From Enterococcus canintestini (GTDB lineage: Bacteria > Bacillota > Bacilli > Lactobacillales > Enterococcaceae), in NCBI RefSeq assembly GCF_001885735.1, contig NZ_JXKG01000011.1:1-64000 (forward strand): DNA of 64,000 nt, written 5' to 3'. Positions 38,352 through 45,918 of the stretch are shown here, one piece after another (the first letter of the stretch is position 1; every line of letters starts with the position of its first letter). The notes beneath the pieces were generated by a model. It did no database searches and was not told the DNA's origin. It saw nothing but the letters and a program-made list of their open reading frames with translations. Made by a program: the position numbers and the translations under genes.

Positions 38352-38366
38352 TGAGAATCATTATCA
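38352..38366 (-). promoter_or_regulatory. Fur box of the binding-protein gene
   Basis: TGAGAATCATTATCA has one mismatch to the 7-1-7 Fur box TGATAATnATTATCA. It lies in the intergenic region on the binding-protein side. Confidence 0.78.
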
Positions 38367-38474
38367 TTTAAAAATACTAGCATAGTTCATTTTTTTGTCA
38401 ATTATATTTTTAAAAGGCAATGAACTGAAATCAATTTTGCTACTATTGACGAATCTACAAATTAAAGCGATAAT

Positions 38475-38489
38475 TGATAATCATTATCA
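38475..38489 (+). promoter_or_regulatory. Fur box of the ATPase-permease genes
   Basis: TGATAATCATTATCA is an exact match to the Bacillus 7-1-7 Fur box. It extends to a 17-base palindrome (38474-38490) and ends 19 bases before the ATPase start, so binding would block transcription or its initiation. Confidence 0.85.
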
Positions 38490-38508
38490 ATGAAAGTAGA
38501 GAAGTGCA

Positions 38509-39309
38509 ATGACTACCTTGGAAGCAAAAGAAATAACGGTGGGTTATCAAAAGCAGATTATTATTGAGGGCTTATCTTTAGAGTTGCCGGTGGGAAAAAT
38601 AATTGGCTTAATCGGCCCAAATGGCAGCGGTAAATCGACATTGTTAAAAACGTTGGCACGGATTATGCAGCCACAAAAAGGAGTAGTAAATTTAAATGGG
38701 GTTAGTATTGAAACAATCCCAACTAAAGAAGTGGCCCAACAAATTGCGCTATTGGCCCAAAATACAGAACAAAATCTAGAATTGACCGTTAAAGAGTTGG
38801 TTTCTTATGGACGCTTTCCATATCAAAAAGGATTGCGACAGTTGGATCAAAAAGATCAAGAAGCGATTGACTGGGCGCTAGCGGCGACTAGTTTGACTAA
38901 ACTAGCGGATCGTTCACTACAAGCTCTTTCAGGAGGACAACGACAACGGGTTTGGTTAGCGATGGCATTAGCACAAGATACAGACATTTTAATTTTAGAT
39001 GAACCAACAACTTTTTTAGATCCAGCGCATCAATTGGAAATTTTACAACTTTTGCAAAAAATCAATCAAAAATATCAAAAAACAATTGTCATGTCTATTC
39101 ATGATTTAAATTTGGCTTCCCGTTTTTCAGATATTTTAATTGGTTTAAAACAGGGGGAAATTATTGCTAGTGGTACGCCGCAAAAGGTAATGACCACTGA
39201 AAATTTAGCACGCCTATTTTCTATTCAAGCAGAATTAACCGTGGATATTAAAACTGAAAAGCCACTTTTAATGAATTATGAATTACAGGTGACAGATGAT
39301 GAAGACTAG
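38509..39309 (+). CDS. Ferric siderophore ABC transporter ATP-binding protein
   Basis: The 266-residue ATPase is of FhuC/FecE type. It has Walker A GLIGPNGSGKSTLLKTLAR, a Q-loop LLAQNTEQ, the signature LSGGQRQRVWLAMALAQD, Walker B ILILDEPTTFLD and the H-loop MSIHDLNLASRF. It powers iron-chelate import through the two permeases that follow. GAGAAGTG precedes the ATG. Its end overlaps the next gene by 11 bases. Control by Fur is likely from the box just upstream. Confidence 0.93.
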   Translation: MTTLEAKEITVGYQKQIIIEGLSLELPVGKIIGLIGPNGSGKSTLLKTLARIMQPQKGVVNLNGVSIETIPTKEVAQQIALLAQNTEQNLELTVKELVSYGRFPYQKGLRQLDQKDQEAIDWALAATSLTKLADRSLQALSGGQRQRVWLAMALAQDTDILILDEPTTFLDPAHQLEILQLLQKINQKYQKTIVMSIHDLNLASRFSDILIGLKQGEIIASGTPQKVMTTENLARLFSIQAELTVDIKTEKPLLMNYELQVTDDED

Positions 39310-40282
39310 ACGACTTATTATAGTATGGAGCTTGCTAATTTTTCTAGCCTCTTTGATTTTGTTCTTTTCATTAACAAATGGGGCAGCAGATATTTCCCTA
39401 ACAGAAATTAGTAATGCATTTTTTCACTTTGACAGTCAAAATCAATCCCAACAAATTATTATAAATTTACGGTTGCCTCGTATTATTGGTGCTTTTTTAG
39501 TCGGTAGCGCCTTTGCGTTAAGTGGAGCCGTGATGCAAGGGGTAACACGAAATCCTTTGGCAGATGCAGGCTTATTAGGGATTAATAGCGGCGCTTCACT
39601 GGGATTAGCACTTGTTTTTATTTTTGTTCCTAAAGCATCTATTACTGCAACAATTTGGTTTTCATTTGGTGGCGCTTTTTTAGCTGCTTTTTTGATTTTT
39701 TTAGTTAGTAGACGTTCTGTTGCTTCTCTAACACCAACACGTCTTATTTTAGCTGGTGTGGCGATTAGTAGTCTTTTTACTGCAATCAGTCAAGCACTGG
39801 GGCTAGTATTTGATTTACAACAAGATATAGCTTTTTGGTTTGTTGGCGGGGTTGCTAATATAACTTGGCAGCAGTTGCAACAAGTTTGGTGGTTGTATTT
39901 GATTGCTGTTGGGGGATTGCTGTTTTTAGCTGGAGGCATCAATTTGTTAATTTTAGGCGACGATAATGCAATGGCGTTAGGGAAAAAGCCTGAACGGATT
40001 CGATTTGTAACCTTAATACTGGTAGTTTTCTTGGCGGGAATTGCGGTGGCATTAGTGGGACCAATTAGTTTTATTGGGTTGATGGTTCCTCATGTTTTGC
40101 GTCATTTTACGGGTGATAATTATCGTAAATTATTACCTTTAGTTCTTGTTGGTGGTGGCTTTTTTGTAGTCTTAGCAGATTTATTAGCCCGATTACTAAA
40201 CCCGCCATTTGAAACACCATTAGGCCTTTTGATTACAATCGTTGGGGTTCCTTTCTTGTTGTTTAGGATTTGGAGGAGCTAG
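39299..40282 (+). CDS. Iron siderophore ABC transporter permease (FecCD family), first
   Basis: The 327-residue protein has about nine or ten membrane helices and FecCD motifs: LRLPRIIGAFLVGSAFALSG, QGVTRNPLADAGLLGINSGA and the ATPase-contact loop GPISFIGLMVPHVLRHFTG. It pairs with the following homologue to form the channel. ATG 39299 is favoured because AGGTGA is 6 bases upstream; ATG 39296 directly before is also possible. The gene is embedded in the iron operon. Confidence 0.92.
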   Translation: MKTRRLIIVWSLLIFLASLILFFSLTNGAADISLTEISNAFFHFDSQNQSQQIIINLRLPRIIGAFLVGSAFALSGAVMQGVTRNPLADAGLLGINSGASLGLALVFIFVPKASITATIWFSFGGAFLAAFLIFLVSRRSVASLTPTRLILAGVAISSLFTAISQALGLVFDLQQDIAFWFVGGVANITWQQLQQVWWLYLIAVGGLLFLAGGINLLILGDDNAMALGKKPERIRFVTLILVVFLAGIAVALVGPISFIGLMVPHVLRHFTGDNYRKLLPLVLVGGGFFVVLADLLARLLNPPFETPLGLLITIVGVPFLLFRIWRS

Positions 40283-40284
40283 TC

Positions 40285-41274
40285 ATGAAGAAAAAATATG
40301 TTTATACTAGTTTGACAGTTTTATTGCTTCTTTTATTTCTGGCTAGTATTTTATGGGGAAAAAACAGAATAAGTATAACGGCTATTTATAACCTGCTGAC
40401 AGGTACGGCTAGTCAGGCTCTTCAGTTCACTGTTGTTGAATTAAGGTTACCGCGAACCGTTTTAGCGCTATTAGGCGGGGCCGGTTTAGGAGCCGCTGGT
40501 TTTTTATTGCAAGGTGTCACACGTAATGATTTAGCGGATGCTTCTATCTTAGGTATTAACAGTGGTGCTGGTTTTTTTGTTCTCATTTATTTAGGCTTTT
40601 TTGCACAAGGGAATGGTTTTTTATTACCTTTATTAGCTTTAAGTGGCGGGCTAGTTGCTGTTTTTTTGGTTTATGCCATCGCCAATCAAAAAGGGCCCTT
40701 TATCGCAGTCGATAAGTTACTATTAGCAGGTGTGGCGGTAAACGCTGGCTTTGGTGCTTTAACGTTGTTGGGTACGATCAAAGTTGCCCCAGATCGCTAC
40801 CGTTTTGTAACCAATTGGCTTGCTGGTTCTTTATGGGGAGCAAACTGGAGTTATGTTTTCATTTTATTTTTTTGGCTGTTTATTTTAATTACCATTACAT
40901 TGGTGCAGCTGCCTTATTTGGATTTGTTGCAACTAAATGATGAACAAGCACTAAGTATTGGGGTAAAAGTCCGTAAAATACGACTACGTTTTCTATTTTT
41001 AGGCGCAGCGATAGCCGCTAGTTGTGTCGCATTTTGTGGCAATTTAGCGTTTGTTGGTCTGCTAGCACCTCATCTTACTAAAAGACTTTTAAAAGATCGC
41101 GCGACGCAACGTTTTCCGTTAACTTTATTAATTGGGGCCTGTATTGTTTTAGCTGCTGACACATTAGGACGACTACTTTTAGAAAGTGGGGAGTTGCCTG
41201 CTGGTGTGATGGTCGCAATTTGTGGCGCACCTTATTTCTTAGCTCTTTTAGTTCAAAAACCCAAAATGCAATAA
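40285..41274 (+). CDS. Iron siderophore ABC transporter permease (FecCD family), second
   Basis: The 329-residue membrane protein is a paralogue of the gene before it, with LRLPRTVLALLGGAGLGAAG, QGVTRNDLADASILGINSGA and GNLAFVGLLAPHLTKRLLKD. The two unlike FecCD subunits would form the import channel for the iron chelate. ATG 40285 has GGAGG at 40272-40276, overlapping the stop region of the first permease. It is the last gene of the operon. Confidence 0.92.
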   Translation: MKKKYVYTSLTVLLLLLFLASILWGKNRISITAIYNLLTGTASQALQFTVVELRLPRTVLALLGGAGLGAAGFLLQGVTRNDLADASILGINSGAGFFVLIYLGFFAQGNGFLLPLLALSGGLVAVFLVYAIANQKGPFIAVDKLLLAGVAVNAGFGALTLLGTIKVAPDRYRFVTNWLAGSLWGANWSYVFILFFWLFILITITLVQLPYLDLLQLNDEQALSIGVKVRKIRLRFLFLGAAIAASCVAFCGNLAFVGLLAPHLTKRLLKDRATQRFPLTLLIGACIVLAADTLGRLLLESGELPAGVMVAICGAPYFLALLVQKPKMQ

Positions 41275-41290
41275 TATAGGACAAATTAGC

Positions 41291-41351
41291 TTTTAACCCA
41301 ATAGACAAGAGGTAAGTATTATTAACTTTCTTCTTGTCTATTTGGTTAAAA
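41291..41351 (+). repeat. 20-bp inverted repeat after the siderophore operon
   Basis: The arms 41291-41310 and 41332-41351 are complementary with one mismatch around a 21-base loop. No T run follows, which is odd for an intrinsic terminator. A second inverted repeat, TAGATCAG (41432-41439) with CTGATCTA (41453-41460), lies before the next gene. Confidence 0.65.
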
Positions 41352-41500
41352 TAAACGCAAAAAGATCCTCTTAAAGCAAGGTTTGCTATTTTGTGTCTTT
41401 TTCGATACCATGCAAGTAAGAGTCTTTGCTGTAGATCAGAACAATTTAGCTACTGATCTAATCTTCATGTAAAAGATTTCCAAATAAAGGAGCGATTCGT

Positions 41501-42064
41501 TTGGATAAAAAAGCATTGCGCAAAAAAGGAATTGCAATTTTGCAAGAACTGGCCACCGATAAACAAAAAAAACAAAATAAAGAAGCCATTATCCTGCGCC
41601 TATTATTTTCTAGTAAAATATGGCGTGAAGCAAGTTGTGTTGGTGTTATTCGTGCTACGGGAATTGAATTAGATACTCAACCTATTTTTCAAAGGGCGTT
41701 TATGGAAGGAAAAAAAGTAGTAGTCCCAAAAGCACCGCAAGACCGTTTATTAACTTTTCATCCTGTGGACGAAAAGACGCAATACTTACTTTCTGATTTT
41801 GGCGTAGAAGAGCCATTGGTCCAACAGCAAGTGGAAAAGTCTGAAATTGATTTATTAATTGTGCCAGGATTAATTTTTTCTAGCCAAGGTTATCGAATTG
41901 GATTTGGAGGCGGTTATTATGATCGCTTTTTAACAACATTTCAAGGCCAAACGGTTGGCCTAGCTTTTAGTGAGCAGCTGCGAGATGATTGGCAACCAGC
42001 GGAATTTGATATACCCGTAAAGAAAATAATTACCGATTTTAGAAACGAGGTTTTTTATGAATAA
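41501..42064 (+). CDS. 5-formyltetrahydrofolate cyclo-ligase
   Basis: The 187-residue enzyme converts 5-formyl-THF to 5,10-methenyl-THF with ATP. It shows the N-terminal basic helix, the folate region SDFGVEEP and the family motif LIVPGLIFSSQGYRIGFGGG followed by YYDRFL. Gene order (this gene, rhomboid, YqgQ, glucokinase) matches B. subtilis yqgN-yqgP-yqgQ-glcK. TTG 41501 is supported by AAGGAG 8 bases upstream. Its last 8 bases overlap the rhomboid gene. Confidence 0.92.
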   Translation: MDKKALRKKGIAILQELATDKQKKQNKEAIILRLLFSSKIWREASCVGVIRATGIELDTQPIFQRAFMEGKKVVVPKAPQDRLLTFHPVDEKTQYLLSDFGVEEPLVQQQVEKSEIDLLIVPGLIFSSQGYRIGFGGGYYDRFLTTFQGQTVGLAFSEQLRDDWQPAEFDIPVKKIITDFRNEVFYE

Positions 42065-42752
42065 GGAATGGAATTTGACATGGAAACGTTGGCTCAATCA
42101 ACCAATTGTTACTTACAGTTTTTTGGCTATCCAAACTGTAGTTTATTTACTAATGTTTGTTCCGAGTTTAGAAATTGAAACAAAAGGAGTAATGTTTGGT
42201 CCTTTTGTCGCTTACCTTCATCAATACTGGCGTTTTATCACACCGATTTTTATCCATTTTTCCTTGACGCATTTCGCTGTAAATTCGATTGTTTTATATT
42301 TTATCGGACAACAAGTAGAAGCGATTTATGGCCATTGGCGCTTTTTCATTTTGTATTTATTAAGTGGTGTAATGGGTAACTTTGTTAGTTTCGCTTTTAA
42401 TGATGCTGGCATTCGTTCTGCTGGCAGTAGCACAGCTATTTTTGGCGTTTTTGGGTCATTTTTACTATTAGGATATTATTTCCGCAACAATCCTGCTATT
42501 CAGGGGATGGTCAGACAATTTGCTCTTTTTGTGGGGCTTAGTTTATTATTTGGAATCTTTGATCGTTCTATTGATATTTGGGGACATATTGGTGGTATCA
42601 TCGGCGGGCTTTTATTAGGAAATGTCGTTGCATTACCTCAAAATCATGGCCGTTTTTCAATTCATACCAGAATTATTTCTGGGGTGATTTTTGGATTTCT
42701 TTTAGTGATTTGTCTTTTATATGGTTTAAAAAAATATGGATTGCCTGTATAA
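42057..42752 (+). CDS. Rhomboid family intramembrane serine protease
   Basis: The 231-residue protein has about six or seven membrane helices. The catalytic Ser is in GSSTAIFGVFG and the catalytic His in WGHIGGIIGGLL; HFSLTHFAVNSIVLYFIG is the conserved early motif. Rhomboids cut membrane proteins within the bilayer. It lacks the long N-terminal domain and TPR tail of B. subtilis GluP but sits in the same place. No substrate can be named. It starts within the cyclo-ligase gene. Confidence 0.93.
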   Translation: MNKEWNLTWKRWLNQPIVTYSFLAIQTVVYLLMFVPSLEIETKGVMFGPFVAYLHQYWRFITPIFIHFSLTHFAVNSIVLYFIGQQVEAIYGHWRFFILYLLSGVMGNFVSFAFNDAGIRSAGSSTAIFGVFGSFLLLGYYFRNNPAIQGMVRQFALFVGLSLLFGIFDRSIDIWGHIGGIIGGLLLGNVVALPQNHGRFSIHTRIISGVIFGFLLVICLLYGLKKYGLPV

Positions 42753-42772
42753 TATGCGAGGAAGTGTGTTAA

Positions 42773-42979
42773 ATGGAAACTCTTTACGATGTTCAACAAT
42801 TATTTAAGCGTTTTGGTATATATATTTATGTTGGCAAGCGCATTTATGATATCGAATTAATGTTAATTGAGTTAAAAAAATTGTATGAAGGTCGCTTAAT
42901 TGATCATGATACTTATATGACTTGTTGGCGTATATTAAAACGCGAACACCGTATTGAAGAAAGTCGACAGAAAGGATAA
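42773..42979 (+). CDS. YqgQ family protein
   Basis: The 68-residue protein (LYDVQQLFKRFGIYIYVGKR, then HDTYMTCWRILKREHR) is a clear YqgQ/DUF910 member, a small helical protein found beside glucokinase genes in Firmicutes. It is predicted to bind nucleic acid in some annotations, but its function is not established. The ATG is 20 bases after the rhomboid stop, and glcK begins 6 bases after its own stop. Confidence 0.88.
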   Translation: METLYDVQQLFKRFGIYIYVGKRIYDIELMLIELKKLYEGRLIDHDTYMTCWRILKREHRIEESRQKG

Positions 42980-42985
42980 TTGTGC

Positions 42986-43951
42986 ATGGACAAAAAAATT
43001 ATTGGAATTGATCTTGGAGGGACAACTGTCAAGTTTGCAATTTTAACTGCAGAAGGTGAAATCCAACAAAAATGGAGTATTGAAACCAACATTTTAGATG
43101 AAGGCAGTCATATCGTACCAGAAATTATAGAATCAATTAATCATCATTTATCTTTATATAATATGAAACCAGAAGACTTTATTGGAATTGGTATGGGAAC
43201 TCCTGGTAGTGTTGATCGTAAAGCAGGGACAGTAATTGGTGCCTATAATTTGAACTGGACGACATTACAACCTGTCAAAGAACAAATTGAATCAGGAACA
43301 AAAATTCCGTTTGCAATTGATAATGATGCAAACGTCGCAGCCCTTGGGGAACGTTGGCTAGGTGCAGGGGAAAATAATCCTGATGTAGTCTTTATTACAC
43401 TTGGAACAGGTGTTGGTGGTGGAATTATCGCCGAAGGTCACTTGTTACATGGTGTAGCAGGTTGTGCTGGCGAAATTGGACACGTAACAGTTGATCCTGA
43501 CGGTTTTATGTGTACATGTGGTAAAAAAGGCTGTCTAGAAACTGTTTCTTCTGCCACTGGCGTTGTGCGCGTAGCACGTCACTTAGCTGAAGAATATGCA
43601 GGCGACTCTAAATTAAAAGCACAATTAGATGAAGGTTATGATATTTCTTCTAAAGATGTTTTTGAATACGCTGAAGCAGGCGATCTTTTTGCACTAATGG
43701 TCGTAGATAAAGTCTGCTATTATTTAGGTTTAGCATGTGGTAATTTAGGTAATACCTTAAATCCATCTGCAATTGTCTTAGGTGGTGGCGTTTCTGCTGC
43801 GGGTGAATTTTTACGTAGCCGCGTTGAAAAGTACTTTGCTGAATTTACTTTCCCACAAGTAACAGAAAGTACAAGTATTAAATTAGCCCAATTAGGCAAT
43901 GAAGCGGGCGTTATTGGCGCAGCTTCACTAGCATTGGATATTGTGAAATAG
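42986..43951 (+). CDS. glcK: Glucokinase (ROK family)
   Basis: The 321-residue kinase phosphorylates glucose with ATP. It shows the phosphate motif IGIDLGGTTVKFAI, the catalytic Asp in PFAIDNDANVAALGERWLGA, and the ROK zinc motif CTCGKKGCLETVSS. ATG 42986 has AAAGGA 9 bases upstream; a TTG at 42980 would add two residues. Order with YqgQ and the following rhodanese-like gene suggests one transcript. Glucose freed by the nearby sugar pathways could feed it. Confidence 0.94.
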   Translation: MDKKIIGIDLGGTTVKFAILTAEGEIQQKWSIETNILDEGSHIVPEIIESINHHLSLYNMKPEDFIGIGMGTPGSVDRKAGTVIGAYNLNWTTLQPVKEQIESGTKIPFAIDNDANVAALGERWLGAGENNPDVVFITLGTGVGGGIIAEGHLLHGVAGCAGEIGHVTVDPDGFMCTCGKKGCLETVSSATGVVRVARHLAEEYAGDSKLKAQLDEGYDISSKDVFEYAEAGDLFALMVVDKVCYYLGLACGNLGNTLNPSAIVLGGGVSAAGEFLRSRVEKYFAEFTFPQVTESTSIKLAQLGNEAGVIGAASLALDIVK

Positions 43952-43966
43952 GAAGGAAAGCAAAAA

Positions 43967-44362
43967 ATGTCTCCCATTATTATTATTGATATTGTTTTAA
44001 TTGCCATTTTATTAGGAATTGGAATTAATGAATTATATATCCGCATCATGGCAAAAAAATCTGCTACAACAATTGATCAAGAAACATTTCGAGAAGGAAT
44101 GCGTAAAGCGCAAATAATTGATGTCCGTGAAAAAGATGAGTTTGACGCAGGACATATTTTAGGAGCTCGCAATATACCTTATTCTGTTTTGAAAAACTCA
44201 ATTGGCAGTATTCGTAAAGATCAACCCGTTTATATTTACGATCAAAAACGTGCGATTGCTGTTCGAGCTGCCAACAAATTACGTAAAGCCGGCTATACCA
44301 ATCTTTATCTGCTTAAAGGTGGCTATCAAAGCTGGGAAGGTAAAGTGAAAAAGAAAAATTAA
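43967..44362 (+). CDS. Membrane-anchored rhodanese-like protein without the catalytic Cys
   Basis: The 131-residue protein has one N-terminal membrane helix (about 3-28) and a rhodanese fold with IIDVREKDEFDAGHILGARN and LLKGGYQSWEG. At the active-site loop, where sulfurtransferases have Cys (CxxGxR), it has YIYDQKRAIAVRAA, so Asp replaces Cys. Thiosulfate transfer by the usual mechanism is therefore unlikely; a binding role is more plausible. AGGAAGG precedes the ATG, 15 bases after glcK. A strong terminator closes the operon. Confidence 0.88.
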   Translation: MSPIIIIDIVLIAILLGIGINELYIRIMAKKSATTIDQETFREGMRKAQIIDVREKDEFDAGHILGARNIPYSVLKNSIGSIRKDQPVYIYDQKRAIAVRAANKLRKAGYTNLYLLKGGYQSWEGKVKKKN

Positions 44363-44366
44363 TTTT

Positions 44367-44403
44367 AAGCTGTAACGGGGCATTCTCCGTTACAGCTTTT
44401 TTT
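44367..44403 (+). terminator. Terminator of the glcK operon
   Basis: A perfect 12-bp stem (44367-44378 with 44387-44398) with an 8-base loop and a T run. Confidence 0.92.
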
Positions 44404-44476
44404 GTTAAACTAGAGATAAATACATATTAAAAATAAAAAATGCTTTACTATTAAGTAATCATTTAAAGGAGATAAA

Positions 44477-45433
44477 ATGGCTACCTTATCTGATGTTGCA
44501 AAACGTGCCAATGTATCAAAAATGACTGTCTCGCGGGTGATAAATCATCCTGAGCAAGTAACAACTGAATTGAAAAAACTAGTCTATCAAGCAATGCAAG
44601 AACTGAACTATCATCCAAATATTGCGGCAAAGGCATTAGTTTCAAATCGGTCTCAAATTATTAAGCTGTATATTTTAGAAGAATTAGATACTACAGAACC
44701 CTATTATATGAATTTATTGATGGGAATTGCTCGTGCTGTGGGGAAAGCTCATTATTCTTTGCAACTAGTTACTAGTAATGGAGTGGACCATGGTTCTTGT
44801 GATGGTTATATATTGACCGGTGTACGCACGCAGGACTTTGATTGGATAAATACTTTAACTAAACCAGTAATACTATTTGGCGAAAATACTCATGATATTG
44901 ATTTTGTGGACAGCGACAATCGTTATGGAACTGCGACAGCGACAAAATATGCGTTAAAAGTAGGATATCAAAACATAATTTTTGTTGGAATTGACGTAGC
45001 AGAACCTTTTGCAAAAGAGCGAGAAAAAGGCTATTTAGATGTTATGTCAGCAAATAAATTACCTTCTACAATTTTTCGTCTACCCAATCGTTCCACTCAA
45101 AGTGAAATCTTTATTGAAGAACAATGGGATTCATTTGAAAAAAATACTTGTTTCATTTGCTCTTCGGATCGCTTAGCTATTGGAATTGAAAGAGGATTAA
45201 TCAATTGTGGTGCAAAAGTACCAGAAGATTTTGGCATTATTGGGTTTGATGGGGTATTTTTGGATCAAGTGAGTTCCCCAAAACTAACAACGATGAAACA
45301 AGATATTATCAAAATGGGTGAAGCTTGCGGTGAAATGCTAGTTAAAAAAATTGAGGAAAATGGCCAGACGCAAGGGTATCGCAGGTTTTTACCAGAGTTG
45401 GTGGCACGAGAATCCACGCGTGCGGATAAATAA
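44477..45433 (+). CDS. LacI family transcriptional regulator of the adjacent sugar transporter
   Basis: The 318-residue regulator has the LacI helix-turn-helix MATLSDVAKRANVSKMTVSR, the hinge helix NIAAKALVSNRSQIIKL and a periplasmic-binding-type sensor domain ending in a family-typical RRFLPELVARESTR. It lies just upstream of, and parallel to, a CUT1 sugar ABC operon. The region between contains GCAATCGGTTGC and TTGTTACCGGTAACAA, both good LacI-type operators. It is probably the local repressor (MalR-like). The inducer is unknown. AAAGGAG precedes the ATG. Confidence 0.88.
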   Translation: MATLSDVAKRANVSKMTVSRVINHPEQVTTELKKLVYQAMQELNYHPNIAAKALVSNRSQIIKLYILEELDTTEPYYMNLLMGIARAVGKAHYSLQLVTSNGVDHGSCDGYILTGVRTQDFDWINTLTKPVILFGENTHDIDFVDSDNRYGTATATKYALKVGYQNIIFVGIDVAEPFAKEREKGYLDVMSANKLPSTIFRLPNRSTQSEIFIEEQWDSFEKNTCFICSSDRLAIGIERGLINCGAKVPEDFGIIGFDGVFLDQVSSPKLTTMKQDIIKMGEACGEMLVKKIEENGQTQGYRRFLPELVARESTRADK

Positions 45434-45576
45434 TTTTAATAAAAATCACTTCAATCAAAGAAATTATAATCGAAATACTCAGCTGCAAGAAATGAAAAGT
45501 AATTTAAGAAAATTAATGTTTAAATTTTAGCTTATTTAAAAAGAACTTGTTTTTTAACACTGCTTCTGTTTATATC

Positions 45577-45619
45577 AAAAAAAGATTTGTGACAAAACTT
45601 TTGCCATAAATCTTTTTTT
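45577..45619 (+). terminator. Terminator of the LacI-type regulator gene
   Basis: AAAAAAAGATTT (45577-45588) pairs with AAATCTTTTTTT (45608-45619), with further pairing inside the loop. Confidence 0.85.
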
Positions 45620-45746
45620 GTATAAATAAGAAAGGCACTGATTTTCCCCAGAATAAGTCCGTCACATTCTGTGAATCAATTTTACAAGTAAAATGGCTAC
45701 GACAAACGTTATATTACTTTTTTACGCAAAAAAATTATAATTTTAA

Positions 45747-45758
45747 GCAATCGGTTGC
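45747..45758 (+). promoter_or_regulatory. MalR-type operator GCAATCGGTTGC
   Basis: The site matches the LacI/MalR pattern GCAAnCGnTTGC exactly. It lies 161 bases before the binding-protein gene. Confidence 0.6.
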
Positions 45759-45816
45759 GTTATCAATATCATTGGTTTTATTGAGTTTTATAAAAATGAA
45801 AAAAATATTTTTTATT

Positions 45817-45832
45817 TTGTTACCGGTAACAA
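45817..45832 (+). promoter_or_regulatory. Perfect 16-base palindromic operator
   Basis: TTGTTACCGGTAACAA is a perfect palindrome with a central CG typical of LacI-family sites. It lies 12 bases before the -35 element of the sugar operon. Confidence 0.65.
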
Positions 45833-45843
45833 TTGATAAACTA

Positions 45844-45872
45844 TTGATTTAAAAAGAAAACGATTGCATAAT
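45844..45872 (+). promoter_or_regulatory. Promoter of the sugar ABC operon with an embedded operator/cre
   Basis: TTGATT (45844-45849), a 17-base spacer and CATAAT (45867-45872). GAAAACGATTGC (45856-45867) lies in the spacer and resembles both a cre site and the GCAAnCGnTTGC operator with one change. Confidence 0.65.
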
Positions 45873-45918
45873 AGAAATGTAATAAGAAATAAGGGACAAC
45901 ACGAAGGAGGATTCAGAA

